The position numbers and the translations under genes are program-made. From NCBI GenBank assembly GCA_964440805.1, contig CAYTTR010000007.1, positions 1-64,000 on the forward strand: DNA of 64,000 nucleotides. The letters are read 5' to 3'. Of this stretch, positions 43,372 to 53,171 are shown piece after piece; the first letter of the stretch is position 1; the number at the start of each line of letters is the position of its first letter. Under the pieces are notes generated by a model, which had not been told where the DNA came from, searched no databases, and saw only the letters and a program-made list of their open reading frames with translations. This DNA comes from CAYTTR01 sp964440805 (GTDB lineage: Bacteria; Acidobacteriota; Aminicenantia; Aminicenantales; Aminicenantaceae).

Positions 43372-44081
43372 TACTGCACCAGTTGTGAGTCAGATTGAAT
43401 ACCCTTTTCATGAAGGGCTTTTTCCAGTCTTATATCATGCCAGGTTACCGAAGGGCTGTCCAAAGGTACAATCTTTATAATTTCAGCCTGTTCGGTGTCA
43501 GCTTGAAGATTAATGATTTTTTTTAGAAGGTCTTCGTTATTCTTTACCATAGCTTCAGCTTCCAGAATGTCTGCTTCTCTAGTAGCAACATCAGCTTGGG
43601 CTGTTAGGATTTCAATAGGAGGAAGGGTTCCGGCCTCAATTTCAGCCTTGTTTTTTTCCAGTAATTCTTGGGCTAATTTTAATGACTGCCGCCTTACGTT
43701 CAGGTTTTCTATGCTGTAAACGAGATTCCAATAGGCGGCTTCAGCGTTGTAAATAGTCTCATCCAGGGCCTCAGTGAACATGTTTTCAGAGATATCTCTA
43801 TTGTTTTGAGCGGTGATGATTTCCCGGCGGCTCATCTTTAATCCGAAATCTTTTAGTAATGGCTGATTGAAAGTAAAACGGAGAGTGTTTCCGTAGCGGG
43901 GATTTATGTTCTGAAACCTTCTATTTGTGTCCGTCATATAACCAGTCAATCCAAGAGTAAGGTTGGCTCCAGTTGGTATTATTTGAGAAAGCTGGAGTTC
44001 GTTATCTTCAGTTTGACCGTTTAGAGGGATGTAAAGTAAAAAAACAAACAATGGTAGCCATTTGAGTACTTTTTCAATCAC
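43371..44081 (-). pseudogene. Truncated TolC-family efflux channel
   Basis: A GTG start and signal peptide (LKWLPLFVFLLYIPLNGQ) lead to an outer-membrane-factor fragment: RFTFNQPLLKDFGLKMSRRE and YWNLVYSIENLNVRRQSLKL. It ends abruptly at LEKALHEKGIQSDSQLVQ where the second OEP repeat should begin. At 236 residues it is half the normal length, and part of the N-terminal region is also absent. It is the 5' member of a decayed tripartite efflux operon and cannot form a channel. Confidence 0.82.
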
Positions 44082-44409
44082 CTTTCACCTTCCGGATAAA
44101 AATTTTTCAAAATTTACTTTAATATAGAAAGCGTTACCTACGAATTACTTCAATTTATATAACTCCGTTTTGTTTTTTTTCCGATACAACAAAATATAGA
44201 CGATTAAAGACTGTTTTTCTTCCCTTTTCAACAGGTTTATTTTTAATAAAGAAAAATATTTTGTTCTTCATTTTTAACTTTTTTTAAAAGCATGGCTCGG
44301 ATTTAAAAATTCAGGCTTATTGCTTTTTATAATTCTCTGCTTTACTATGGCCTCAGGGAAATATCTTGAGAATTCCAGGATATAAACATTACCACAAGTT
44401 AAGCGAATA
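44082..44409. other. Divergent AT-rich intergenic region
   Basis: No gene or convincing promoter was found between the TolC relic and the alpha-2-macroglobulin gene. It is AT-rich. Confidence 0.4.
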
Positions 44410-47400
44410 ATGAGAAATCTGATGAGAAATAAGAATAAAATATTTTTTCTTTCATTTTTATTTTTGTGGTTAATTGCTTTTTCAACCTGTCAGAAAGAAG
44501 AAGGAAAAGACCTGCCGGGTGCGGAGATGGAACCGGGCGGTAAACTCGAAGTGGTTTTCTTCAGTCCGGCAGAAAAAACCACCGCCCCTCATGAAGCTCG
44601 GTCGGTGCTGGTTGTTTTTGACCGGCCTATGGTTCCTTTGGGGGCATTCAGCCGAGAACAAGCTCCTTCTTTTCTAAGGTTTACTCCCTCATTTCCGGGG
44701 AAATACCGCTGGCTCAATCCCCGGACAGTTGAGTTTTCTCCGGAAAAGCGGTTTCCTTTTTCAACCGGAATAACGGTCACAATTCCCGAAGGGACATCTT
44801 CTTATGACAGATACACGATGACTGAAGATTTTTCCTGGTCTTTTGAAACTGTAAGACCTCGCTTGATTGACCATTATCCGAAGGATGGTCAAAAATGGCT
44901 ACCGCCTGAGCCGTCAATTCTTTTAGTTTTTAATCAGCCTGTTCAAGCAAGGAAGGCAAGGGATTTCTTGGATGTATTTGAATTAAGAGAAAAAGGAGGA
45001 GAAACTTCGGTCGAGATTGATATTAAAACTCCGGCCAAGGAAATGCTTGAGGAGCACCGGATTGTTTCATCGCCGTCTGAGGTTCTCTTGGTTGTTCCCA
45101 AAAAAAGATTGTCATTTGGTTCATCCTGTCTGGTTTCTCTCAAGCCGGGATTTCCGGCAAAAGAAGGGAAATTGAGTATGGAAAAGGGTGTTTCTTTCAG
45201 GTTTGATATCTACGGTCCCTTCTGGTTTGAGGATTTTATAGTAGCGGAAGAACATAATCCCTATGATGCCCTTCAATTCCGCTTTTCCAATCCGGTTTTT
45301 TACAAAGAATTTGTTCAAAAAATTAAATTTCAGCCTTCCGTAAAAATTCCTGATTACTACTCAGAGTGGGAAGAGAGAAGCAGTAATCTCTGGCTCAGTC
45401 TGCCTTTGAATCCGGAAACCGAGTATAAGATTCAGGTTGATGCTTCTCTTCAGGATGTTTTCGGAAACAAGCTTAGTCAAGAGGTGGAAAAAAAGTTTCT
45501 GACAGCCTCCTTTCCGCCTTCTATTTCCGTGAGCACCGGCCACGGTATTATTGATGCTTCCGGTGAACCTAAATTTCATTTTACTGCAGTTAATCTCAAA
45601 GAACTGGATTTTCAAGTAGCCCGCCTAAAAAAAGACGATATAATTCCTCTCCTAATTCAAGACAGATTTCTCTGGGCAAATTATAAGTTCAGTAAAAAAA
45701 ATTTTTTCCAGGCAAAACAAAATTTGCATCCGGAATTAATCCGGAATAAAAAGGAAATTGTTTCTCTTGACCTTGGTAAATATTTGCCCGAGAAAAGAGG
45801 AATTCTTTTTATTCAAATGGATCCGCATCTTGATGAGAATGGGAGCCGTTATCCCAAAGCGTTTCTTCAAGTAACCTCCCTTGGTCTTTCGGCCAAGTTT
45901 TCTCCCGAGTCCACTCTTATCTGGCTTACGGGATTGTCTGATTCCGGTCCGGTTGCCGGGGCTTCTATAGAGCTCAGGGATGATAAGAACAAGCTCCTCT
46001 GGAAAGGAGTAACAGGTAAAGATGGTCTCTGCCGGGCACCGGGTTGGTACAACCTGAAATTGAAAAGCCCCAAACAATGGAGTCAGCCCCGTATGTGGGT
46101 ATTTGCCGAAAAAGAAGGGGATATGGTTTTTATTTCCTCGGAGTGGGAGACCGGGATTTACCCCTATCGCTTTGGAATAAATTACGACTGGAATCCCCAG
46201 CCAGTTCCGATAACCGGATATATCTATACAGACCGGGGGATTTACCGGGCCGGAGAAACAGTTAATTTAAAAGGGATCATCAGGCAAAAAGAAAAAGGAG
46301 AATGGAAGCATCCTTCGGCCAAAACCGTGAAATGCGAAGTTTATGACCCGTTCCAGAAGATTATTTACAAGGAAAATATAAGGCTGGATGAATACAGCTC
46401 TTTTTCTTTTAGCTTAGAAACAGACGTTGATGCCCCCTTGGGCAGTTATCAGGTAGTAGCCGATTTGCCTTTGGATGAAGGAAGCAGGGAACGAACCAGT
46501 TTTTCTTCCTGGTTCAGAGTAGAGGCTTTCCGGCCGGCTGAGTTTGAGGTTCATATCAAGTCGGCAAAAGAAAGCTATACTTTCGGGGAAACATATAAGG
46601 CAGAGGTTAAGGCTTCCTATCTTTTCGGAGGGGCGATGTCTTCTCAGGAAATTGACTGGCATCTCCGGTTAAACCCGGCTTCTTTTTCCCCTCCGGGTTT
46701 TGAGGAGTACATTTTCGGCAATCTTATTGACCGCTGGCAGGAAGATGGGGAAAAAAGCAGATTGATTTCTTCAGGACAATCGAAGCTTGATGAAAACGGT
46801 AAAATAAGCTTATCAGCCGCGCTGAAACCTGAGAAAGAGAGAGATTCGGTTGTTGCTTCCCTGGAAGCAACGGTTAGAGGTCCCAGCCGCAGGGCTGTTT
46901 CAAGCCGCATCAAAACAATCGTCCACAGGGGAGATTTTTATATCGGTCTTAAACCGGAGACAACTTTTTTGGAAAAAGGGAAAAAGGTTTCAGTAAAAGT
47001 GGTAACGGTCAATGGTGAAGGCGAGATGGATCCGGGGAAAAAGATTGAGTTAAAGCTTTTTCGCCGGGAATGGCATTCTGTCCGCAAAGAAGGCATGGGC
47101 GGAAGTTTTCACTGGATAAGCGAGAAAGAAGATATCGAACTTGAATCAAGAGTCTTGGAAACAGAGGAGACGCCGTCGGAAGTTTCTTTTATTCCGGAAA
47201 AAGCCGGATTTTATTTAATCAAGGCTGAAGGAAAAGACCGGCGGGGAAATACGGTTACAACAACAGCTTATTTTTATGCAACAGGCGGAGACTATGTTCC
47301 CTGGGAAAGAAGTGACGATGACGTAGTGGAGCTTGTGGCCGATAGGTCTTCTTATTGTCCCGGCGACAAAGCCCGCCTTCTGGTGAAATCTCCCTACCGG

Positions 47401-50082
47401 AATTCCTTGGCTTTGGTTTCGCTGGAAAGAGAGAATGTCATGGATAGCTGGGTGGTTGAGCTTGAAGGCACTTCTGATTTTCTGACCGTTGCTCTTGACT
47501 CAAGCCATATTCCCAATGTCTTTGTCTCCGTGCTCCTTCTTCAGAGTAAAGCTGAGCTGGAAAAGGAAGGCATTGACGGCATGGGCGATCCTTCAATGAA
47601 AATCGGTTATGCCTCTTTGACCGTTGAGCCTGAAGAAAAAAGGTTGGCGGTTGAGATAGCGGAAATAAAACCTGACTACAGGCCGGGAGAAGAAGTCAGC
47701 CTTAAGCTTCGGGTAAAAGACAGTAAAGGCAGGCCTTCTCAAGCTGATTTATCTTTAGCTGTAGTTGATCTGGGAGTGCTGAACCTGATCGGCTTCCGGA
47801 CACCTGATCCTTTCTCTGCTTATTACCGCCATCAATCTTTGGCTGTCCATACGGCCGATAACCGTCCTTACCTTGTCCGCCAGCCTGTTTTGGGCGAGAA
47901 GGGGGAAGAAGTTGGAGGCGGGAGCGGGGAGAGGTTGAAAGCTGCAGGGTTGTCATTGCTTTCAGAGGTGGAACTAAGAGGTGATTTCCGGTTTACTGCT
48001 TATTGGAATCCGTCGATAGAGACAGATGAAGCCGGCGAGGCTTCAGTCCGATTTACACTTCCCGATAACTTAACCACTTTCCGGGTGATGGCTGTTGCCC
48101 AAACAAAGAATTCTTGTTTCGGCCGGGCGGAAAAAACCCTTAAAGTAAGCAAAACTCTTCTCCTTAGGGCTTCTTTTCCCCGCTTTGCCCGGGTGGGAGA
48201 TGAATTTCAAGCAGGAGTGGTTGTCCACAATAATTCCGGAAAAAACGAGGAAATCATTCTTTACTGCCGGGCTGAGGGAATATCCCTTCTGGATAAAGAA
48301 GCAGCCGGGAGTTTTATTCTTAAGGCCGGGGAAGCTGAAGAAATTTCCTTCTCCTTTCTGGCTGAAAAGCCGGGGGAGGCCCTGATTGAATTTAGAGGAA
48401 AAATGGGAGAAGAAACCGACGGTTTGGAGGTAAAAATTCCTCTTAAAAAACCGAAGCCGGCCGAAGCTGAGGCGCTTTTTGCCTCCACTTCAGACACGGC
48501 TGAAGAATTAATTGAGATTCCCGAAAATATTGATCCTTCCGAAAGCAGGCTCGACATCCTGCTTTCTCCCAGTGCGTTGGCCGGTATAAAAGAAAGCTAT
48601 GATTATCTGGCTGAATATCCTTATTTATGCTTAGAACAAAGACTATCCTCGGTTCTACCCTATCTTGTGGCTGGAGATATGCTCCTGGAATTTGGTTTAA
48701 GCAGGCTTGATGCTGAAAAAATGAAACAGTATGTCCGGGAAGAGTTGGACAAAATCAAGGAATACCAGAGAGAAAACGGAGGTTTCGGTCTTTGGCCGGA
48801 TTCGGTCAAAGAATCCCCTTTTATTTCCTGCTATGCCGGTCTGGCTCTGACTAAAGCAAGAGCAAAGGGGATTGAAATAGATAGTCATGTCCTTAGCAAT
48901 CTCATTGAATACTTGCAAGGCTTTCTCAGGAACAAAGTCAATAAAAACGATTTTCCCTACAGCGAGAGGTCCTGGAATACTGTCCAGGCCTTTGCCCTTT
49001 ACATCCTGGCCCTTCTGGATAAGCCTGAACCGGGCTATAGTGAGAAACTTTTTACCAATCGGGAAGGTCTTTCCACTTTTGCCAAAACCCTTTTACTGAA
49101 GGCTATCTATAGGGGAAACGGGGCTGATTCTGCCCGGGACATTCTGGTTCAAGAGCTTTTAAATATGGTTAAAATGGCTCCCACTACGGCACATTTCGAA
49201 GATGATGAGGGAAGTCGAGGAGGATGGATTTACAGCTCCGGCCTTCGAACGACTGCCTTTGTTCTGCAAAGCCTTCTTGAGGCAGGTGAAAATCCTCCAT
49301 TTCTTCCCGATATTGTCCGCTGGCTCGTTGAAAAGAAAAAAGCGGGGCGGTGGGCCTCTACCCAGGAAAACTTCTTTGTTTTTTATGCCCTGAATGATTT
49401 CTATAAGAGACAGGAGAAAGAAAAGCCTGATTTTGCGGCTGAAATATATTTTGCCGGAAAGAAAATTCTGGAGGAGACATTTAAGGAAAGGGATATAATC
49501 CGGCAAACCGGTCAATCCTTGAATGAAGTTGAGCAAGGCAAGTTACTCCCCATGAAAATAAAGTTGACCGGAAAAGGGAATCTATACTATCAGGCTCGAT
49601 TAGTCTATGTACCACTTTCTCCGCTTCCCGCCAGAGATGAAGGATTGGGAGTCTATAAGAAAATAATGAGTTTGGATGGAAAACCTTTAGATTCCTTGCA
49701 GGCAGGTTCTCTTGTAGTAGTTACTTTGGAGTTTGTTCTTCCTCAAGAAAGCTTGTTCTTAGTGGTCGACGACCCGTTGCCGGCCGGCCTCGAAGCCGTC
49801 AATACCAGCTATCTCACAGAAAGCGAAGAAGAACGGAAAAAACTGGAACAACTTACCGGTAAGCAGAGAAGATGGTGGGAAGGATTCAATCATATTGAAA
49901 TGCATGATGATAGAATTCTACTTTTTGCCGATTCTCTTTCTCCGGGCATTCACAGCTACAGCTATTTAGCCAGGGTTTTAACTTCAGGTGTTTTTAAGCT
50001 ACCCGGGACGAAAATCGAAGAAATGTATTCACCTGAAGTTTACGGACGGAGTGAAGAGAAGATTATTAAAATTACTCGATGA
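44410..50082 (+). CDS. Bacterial alpha-2-macroglobulin with thioester motif
   Basis: This 1890-residue protein has an N-terminal signal with a possible lipoprotein Cys in LIAFSTCQKE; Thr at -1 is unusual. Several macroglobulin beta domains follow. The bait/central region contains PITGYIYTDRGIYRAGETVN near residue 600, the A2M domain FRFTAYWNPSIETDEAGEAS near residue 1190, and the thioester motif YLCLEQ with Cys1407. A terpenoid-cyclase-like toroid follows. It traps proteases in the periplasm through the Cys-Gln thioester. Its stop overlaps the pbpC start (ATGA), the classical A2M-PbpC pair: envelope repair coupled to protease defence. Start 44410 or 44422 cannot be told apart. Confidence 0.9.
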   Translation: MRNLMRNKNKIFFLSFLFLWLIAFSTCQKEEGKDLPGAEMEPGGKLEVVFFSPAEKTTAPHEARSVLVVFDRPMVPLGAFSREQAPSFLRFTPSFPGKYRWLNPRTVEFSPEKRFPFSTGITVTIPEGTSSYDRYTMTEDFSWSFETVRPRLIDHYPKDGQKWLPPEPSILLVFNQPVQARKARDFLDVFELREKGGETSVEIDIKTPAKEMLEEHRIVSSPSEVLLVVPKKRLSFGSSCLVSLKPGFPAKEGKLSMEKGVSFRFDIYGPFWFEDFIVAEEHNPYDALQFRFSNPVFYKEFVQKIKFQPSVKIPDYYSEWEERSSNLWLSLPLNPETEYKIQVDASLQDVFGNKLSQEVEKKFLTASFPPSISVSTGHGIIDASGEPKFHFTAVNLKELDFQVARLKKDDIIPLLIQDRFLWANYKFSKKNFFQAKQNLHPELIRNKKEIVSLDLGKYLPEKRGILFIQMDPHLDENGSRYPKAFLQVTSLGLSAKFSPESTLIWLTGLSDSGPVAGASIELRDDKNKLLWKGVTGKDGLCRAPGWYNLKLKSPKQWSQPRMWVFAEKEGDMVFISSEWETGIYPYRFGINYDWNPQPVPITGYIYTDRGIYRAGETVNLKGIIRQKEKGEWKHPSAKTVKCEVYDPFQKIIYKENIRLDEYSSFSFSLETDVDAPLGSYQVVADLPLDEGSRERTSFSSWFRVEAFRPAEFEVHIKSAKESYTFGETYKAEVKASYLFGGAMSSQEIDWHLRLNPASFSPPGFEEYIFGNLIDRWQEDGEKSRLISSGQSKLDENGKISLSAALKPEKERDSVVASLEATVRGPSRRAVSSRIKTIVHRGDFYIGLKPETTFLEKGKKVSVKVVTVNGEGEMDPGKKIELKLFRREWHSVRKEGMGGSFHWISEKEDIELESRVLETEETPSEVSFIPEKAGFYLIKAEGKDRRGNTVTTTAYFYATGGDYVPWERSDDDVVELVADRSSYCPGDKARLLVKSPYRNSLALVSLERENVMDSWVVELEGTSDFLTVALDSSHIPNVFVSVLLLQSKAELEKEGIDGMGDPSMKIGYASLTVEPEEKRLAVEIAEIKPDYRPGEEVSLKLRVKDSKGRPSQADLSLAVVDLGVLNLIGFRTPDPFSAYYRHQSLAVHTADNRPYLVRQPVLGEKGEEVGGGSGERLKAAGLSLLSEVELRGDFRFTAYWNPSIETDEAGEASVRFTLPDNLTTFRVMAVAQTKNSCFGRAEKTLKVSKTLLLRASFPRFARVGDEFQAGVVVHNNSGKNEEIILYCRAEGISLLDKEAAGSFILKAGEAEEISFSFLAEKPGEALIEFRGKMGEETDGLEVKIPLKKPKPAEAEALFASTSDTAEELIEIPENIDPSESRLDILLSPSALAGIKESYDYLAEYPYLCLEQRLSSVLPYLVAGDMLLEFGLSRLDAEKMKQYVREELDKIKEYQRENGGFGLWPDSVKESPFISCYAGLALTKARAKGIEIDSHVLSNLIEYLQGFLRNKVNKNDFPYSERSWNTVQAFALYILALLDKPEPGYSEKLFTNREGLSTFAKTLLLKAIYRGNGADSARDILVQELLNMVKMAPTTAHFEDDEGSRGGWIYSSGLRTTAFVLQSLLEAGENPPFLPDIVRWLVEKKKAGRWASTQENFFVFYALNDFYKRQEKEKPDFAAEIYFAGKKILEETFKERDIIRQTGQSLNEVEQGKLLPMKIKLTGKGNLYYQARLVYVPLSPLPARDEGLGVYKKIMSLDGKPLDSLQAGSLVVVTLEFVLPQESLFLVVDDPLPAGLEAVNTSYLTESEEERKKLEQLTGKQRRWWEGFNHIEMHDDRILLFADSLSPGIHSYSYLARVLTSGVFKLPGTKIEEMYSPEVYGRSEEKIIKITR

Positions 50083-52346
50083 GAAAAATTAAGACATTCT
50101 TGTTGTTGGGAGCAGTTGCACTTGTTTTTCTCCTTTCTGTTTCTCTTTATCTCCCGTTTCCCAGGGGAAAACTGAGTGCGGCTCCCCAAGTATCTTTTTC
50201 TATTCTGGACCGGGAAGGGATTTTGCTGAGGGAAGTGCTTTCCGATGAGGGAGGCCGCTGCCGCTGGCTCGGTCTTGATGAAATCTCACCGGAATTAATC
50301 TGGGCCACGGTTGAGGCTGAAGACAAGCATTTTTTCCTCCATCCCGGGGTGGATTTTTTAGCTGTGCTCAGAGCTCTCGGGCAGAATTTAATTCATGGTA
50401 GGGTTGTTTCCGGTGCTTCAACCATCAGCCAGCAGGTAGTGCGGAATATATTCAGATACAAAAGAAATTTGTTGGTGAAGATTAGAGAAATCTGGTTGGC
50501 ATTGAGGTTGGAAAAGACATTGACCAAGGAAGAAATCCTCGTTCAGTATCTTAACCGGATTTCCTATGGAAACCAAGCCTATGGAATTGAGGCTGCTTCC
50601 CGGCTTTATTTTGATAAACCTGCCTGCGATTTGAGCCTGGCCGAAGCTGCTTTTCTGTCCGGTCTTCCCCGGTCTCCGACAGGGCTTAATCCTTACCGCA
50701 GTTTCCCGGCCGCCAAAAAGCGGCAGGAGAAAATTCTTGATTTGATGCTGGCCCGGGACCGGATTACCCGGGATCAATGGGAAAGAGCTGTGAACCAGGA
50801 ATTGGCTTTGATCCCGGATTCAATTAAGTTCAAAGCGCCTCACTTTTGTGATTTTATTCTCAGCCGGATTCCTCCGGAAAAAAGGAGGAAACTGGTGGCT
50901 GTTCGAACAACCTTGAATGTTTTTATTCAGGAGAAAGTGGAAAAACTTGTCCGATTCCACCTTGATTTAATCAAAGAAAAAAACATAACCAATGCTGCTG
51001 TTCTGGTCATGGATAATGCTTTCGGGGAAATTTTGGCCATGGTCGGTTCCAGAGACTTTTTTGACGGCCGGAACAGCGGACAGGTTAACGGCGCTCTTGC
51101 GCTCCGTCAGCCTGGTTCGACGCTGAAGCCGTTCACCTATGCCTTAGCTATAGAGAATGGAATGACTCCTGCTTCGGTTATCCAGGATCGAAGCCTGCAA
51201 TACCGGACTCCGGAAGGAAATTACAGGCCGCAAAATTACGATCAACGCTTCCGGGGACCGGTTCGCTTAAGGGAAGCTCTCGCCTGTTCCTACAATATTC
51301 CGGCGGTTTCCGTTCTTCATCAGCTCGGTCAGGATAGGCTTTATTACAGATTAAAGTCGCTTGGATTTGAAAGCCTGGAAAAAGGGCCTGGTTATTACGG
51401 AATAGGTCTTACCCTCGGTAATGGAGAAGTAACGCTGCTTGAACTTGTCCGATCCTATTCTGCTCTGGCCAGAGGCGGGTTTTTTCTCAAGGAAAAATAT
51501 ATAATCGAACTTCAAGGCCTTAAAGAGCAGTTGACTGAAAAATCCGGGAACAATGGGGAGATAAAACCGGCAAGGGTATTTTCTCCCGAAGTTTCTTATA
51601 TTATTACCCATATCCTTTCTGATAATGATGCCAGAGTTCCTTCATTCGGATATCTTTCTCCAATGAACCTTTCTTTTGCCTGTGCAGCCAAAACAGGAAC
51701 GACCCGGGAGTTCAAGGACAATTGGCTGGTTGGTTACAGTCCCCGGTTTACGGTTGGTGTTTGGGTCGGCAATTTTGACGGTTCTCCCATGCACAATGTT
51801 TCGGGAATTGCCGGCTGCGGGCTGCTTTTCAAAGATATAATGCTTCTCCTTGAAGCTAAAACAACTCAGGAGGAATTCAAGCGTCCCCAAGATCTAATTC
51901 AAGCCGAGGTTTGTCCTGTATCCGGGTTGAAGGCTTCCTCTTCTTGCCCCGGTTTTTTAGAGGAACTTTTTCTCCCAGGAACAGAACCCAGGGAAGAGTG
52001 CTTTGTTCATGAGAAAGAAGATTCCGGAGTTAACCTGGCGGATTTCATAAATCATCGGGAAGGATTAAACTTCGAAATAAGATCTCCGGTTGAAGGAGAT
52101 GTTTTCCGGATGGACAATGTTCTTCTGGGTGAATATCAGAGACTGAAACTTGAAGTCTCTTTGCCGCCATGGTTGGAGACAGAAGAAGTAGAATGGATAG
52201 TGGATGGACGGAAGATATCCCGGGTGAAATATCCGTTTTTTTCTTTCTGGAAGCTTGAACCCGGCCGGCACACAGTTGAAGCAGCAGCCGTTACTCCAGA
52301 TAAAACAATTTATTCCCAGACGGTTAGTTTTCAGGTTTTAAAATGA
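50079..52346 (+). CDS. pbpC: Penicillin-binding protein 1C
   Basis: This 755-residue bifunctional peptidoglycan synthase has an N-terminal membrane anchor (~5-24), a GT51 glycosyltransferase domain with EAEDKHFFLHPGVD (catalytic Glu) and GASTISQQVVRN, and a transpeptidase domain with the active Ser347 in QPGSTLKPF. SYN and AKTGTT follow. The C-terminal domain (~660-755) fits the PbpC-specific BiPBP_C module. It polymerises and cross-links glycan at sites of damage, by analogy with E. coli. The four-base overlap with the A2M gene shows coupling. Confidence 0.92.
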   Translation: MRKIKTFLLLGAVALVFLLSVSLYLPFPRGKLSAAPQVSFSILDREGILLREVLSDEGGRCRWLGLDEISPELIWATVEAEDKHFFLHPGVDFLAVLRALGQNLIHGRVVSGASTISQQVVRNIFRYKRNLLVKIREIWLALRLEKTLTKEEILVQYLNRISYGNQAYGIEAASRLYFDKPACDLSLAEAAFLSGLPRSPTGLNPYRSFPAAKKRQEKILDLMLARDRITRDQWERAVNQELALIPDSIKFKAPHFCDFILSRIPPEKRRKLVAVRTTLNVFIQEKVEKLVRFHLDLIKEKNITNAAVLVMDNAFGEILAMVGSRDFFDGRNSGQVNGALALRQPGSTLKPFTYALAIENGMTPASVIQDRSLQYRTPEGNYRPQNYDQRFRGPVRLREALACSYNIPAVSVLHQLGQDRLYYRLKSLGFESLEKGPGYYGIGLTLGNGEVTLLELVRSYSALARGGFFLKEKYIIELQGLKEQLTEKSGNNGEIKPARVFSPEVSYIITHILSDNDARVPSFGYLSPMNLSFACAAKTGTTREFKDNWLVGYSPRFTVGVWVGNFDGSPMHNVSGIAGCGLLFKDIMLLLEAKTTQEEFKRPQDLIQAEVCPVSGLKASSSCPGFLEELFLPGTEPREECFVHEKEDSGVNLADFINHREGLNFEIRSPVEGDVFRMDNVLLGEYQRLKLEVSLPPWLETEEVEWIVDGRKISRVKYPFFSFWKLEPGRHTVEAAAVTPDKTIYSQTVSFQVLK

Positions 52347-52372
52347 GTAGGGGTCGATATAGTTGAAGAAAA

Positions 52373-52625
52373 AAAGAACAGCAGGTTTGCCCTTCGCTTT
52401 ACTTCGGCGCTTTTTCGCCATTCTCTCACCGCTCTTCTCGGCGGCTGCGTAACTCCGCATAATTGATTCTTAAAAATCTATTTTATTGTTTTAATCCTTA
52501 TCTTAATCGATATGCCTGCGGCGTGCTCAATACATACTCGCCGTCCAACAAAGTCGGATTCCCTCGAATAGCGGCTCGAGAAGGCTAGCGCCTCAATGTC
52601 GCTCCGGGCAAACCTGTTGTTCTTT
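52373..52625. mobile_element. Inverted-repeat element (253 bp), MITE-like
   Basis: Terminal inverted repeats: AAAGAACAGCAGGTTTGCCC at 52373-52392 and its near-complement GGGCAAACCTGTTGTTCTTT at 52606-52625 (one mismatch in 20). The interior is GC-richer than its surroundings and has no gene. No target duplication is clear. It is distinct from the CCTG-ended family. No second copy is in the window. Confidence 0.6.
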
Positions 52626-52740
52626 AAGTATTATGATTTTATCCTTATTAATTAACAATGGAGGAAAGCTTATTACAATTAATCATGGTTAGATTTTAAA
52701 TGACAACATGATAAAAGCTACGGTTAGATTTTTAAATGAC

Positions 52741-52848
52741 TTGACAGGTGGAGGGCTTTTCATCCACGATGAATGAAAATGATCATGTTTAATTTTTTCG
52801 GTTGCCAATTACTTTTCTCGATCGTCTTAATTATCTTCTTTTAATTAC
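52741..52848 (+). repeat. Dispersed intergenic repeat A, copy e, left part
   Basis: The sequence shows GATGAATGAAAATGATCATG, TCGGTTGCCAATTACTTTTC and CTCGATCGTCTT, like the middle of copies b and c. It is cut at 52849 by MITE copy 3. Its continuation is at 53119. Confidence 0.5.
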
Positions 52849-52852
52849 TTAA

Positions 52853-53114
52853 CCTGAACTATTCATAAAAAAGGCCGATACTTTTTATATCACAAATAAT
52901 ATGAATAAGTTAATAGAATTTATTATGGCGTACGTAAATAAAGTATGTTTATAAAACTCTGTCATAGGATTTTATCTTAAATCGGCCTTTTTTACCCTAT
53001 GGGCGAGCCGATCTCGGCGCATCTGCTTCGTTACAGGACACTTGCGGTGGAGAACCACAGCTGCGTGTCCTGTGCCTCGCAGCTGCACCAACCTCGACTC
53101 GTGAATAATCCAGG
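52853..53114 (+). mobile_element. MITE-like element, copy 3 (262 bp)
   Basis: The left end is CCTGAACTATTCATAAAAAA then GGCCGATAC, and the right end is GAATAATCCAGG. TTAA flanks both sides (52849-52852 and 53115-53118). A decayed frame MAYVNKVCL then a stop, then YLKSAFF matches copy 1. The right half holds the CAGGACAC/GTGTCCTG hairpin shared with copy 2. It is inserted into repeat A. Confidence 0.75.
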
Positions 53115-53118
53115 TTAA

Positions 53119-53151
53119 TAAACTAAACAGACCAAATAGACTTTTTTTGAA
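53119..53151 (+). repeat. Dispersed intergenic repeat A, copy e, right part
   Basis: The sequence TAAACTAAACAGACCAAATA ends in GACTTTTTTT, like the 9-mer tail and T tract of copies a and c. It resumes after the MITE inserted at 52853-53114. Confidence 0.5.
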
Positions 53152-53171
53152 AAATTTAAGGCAACCATTTT

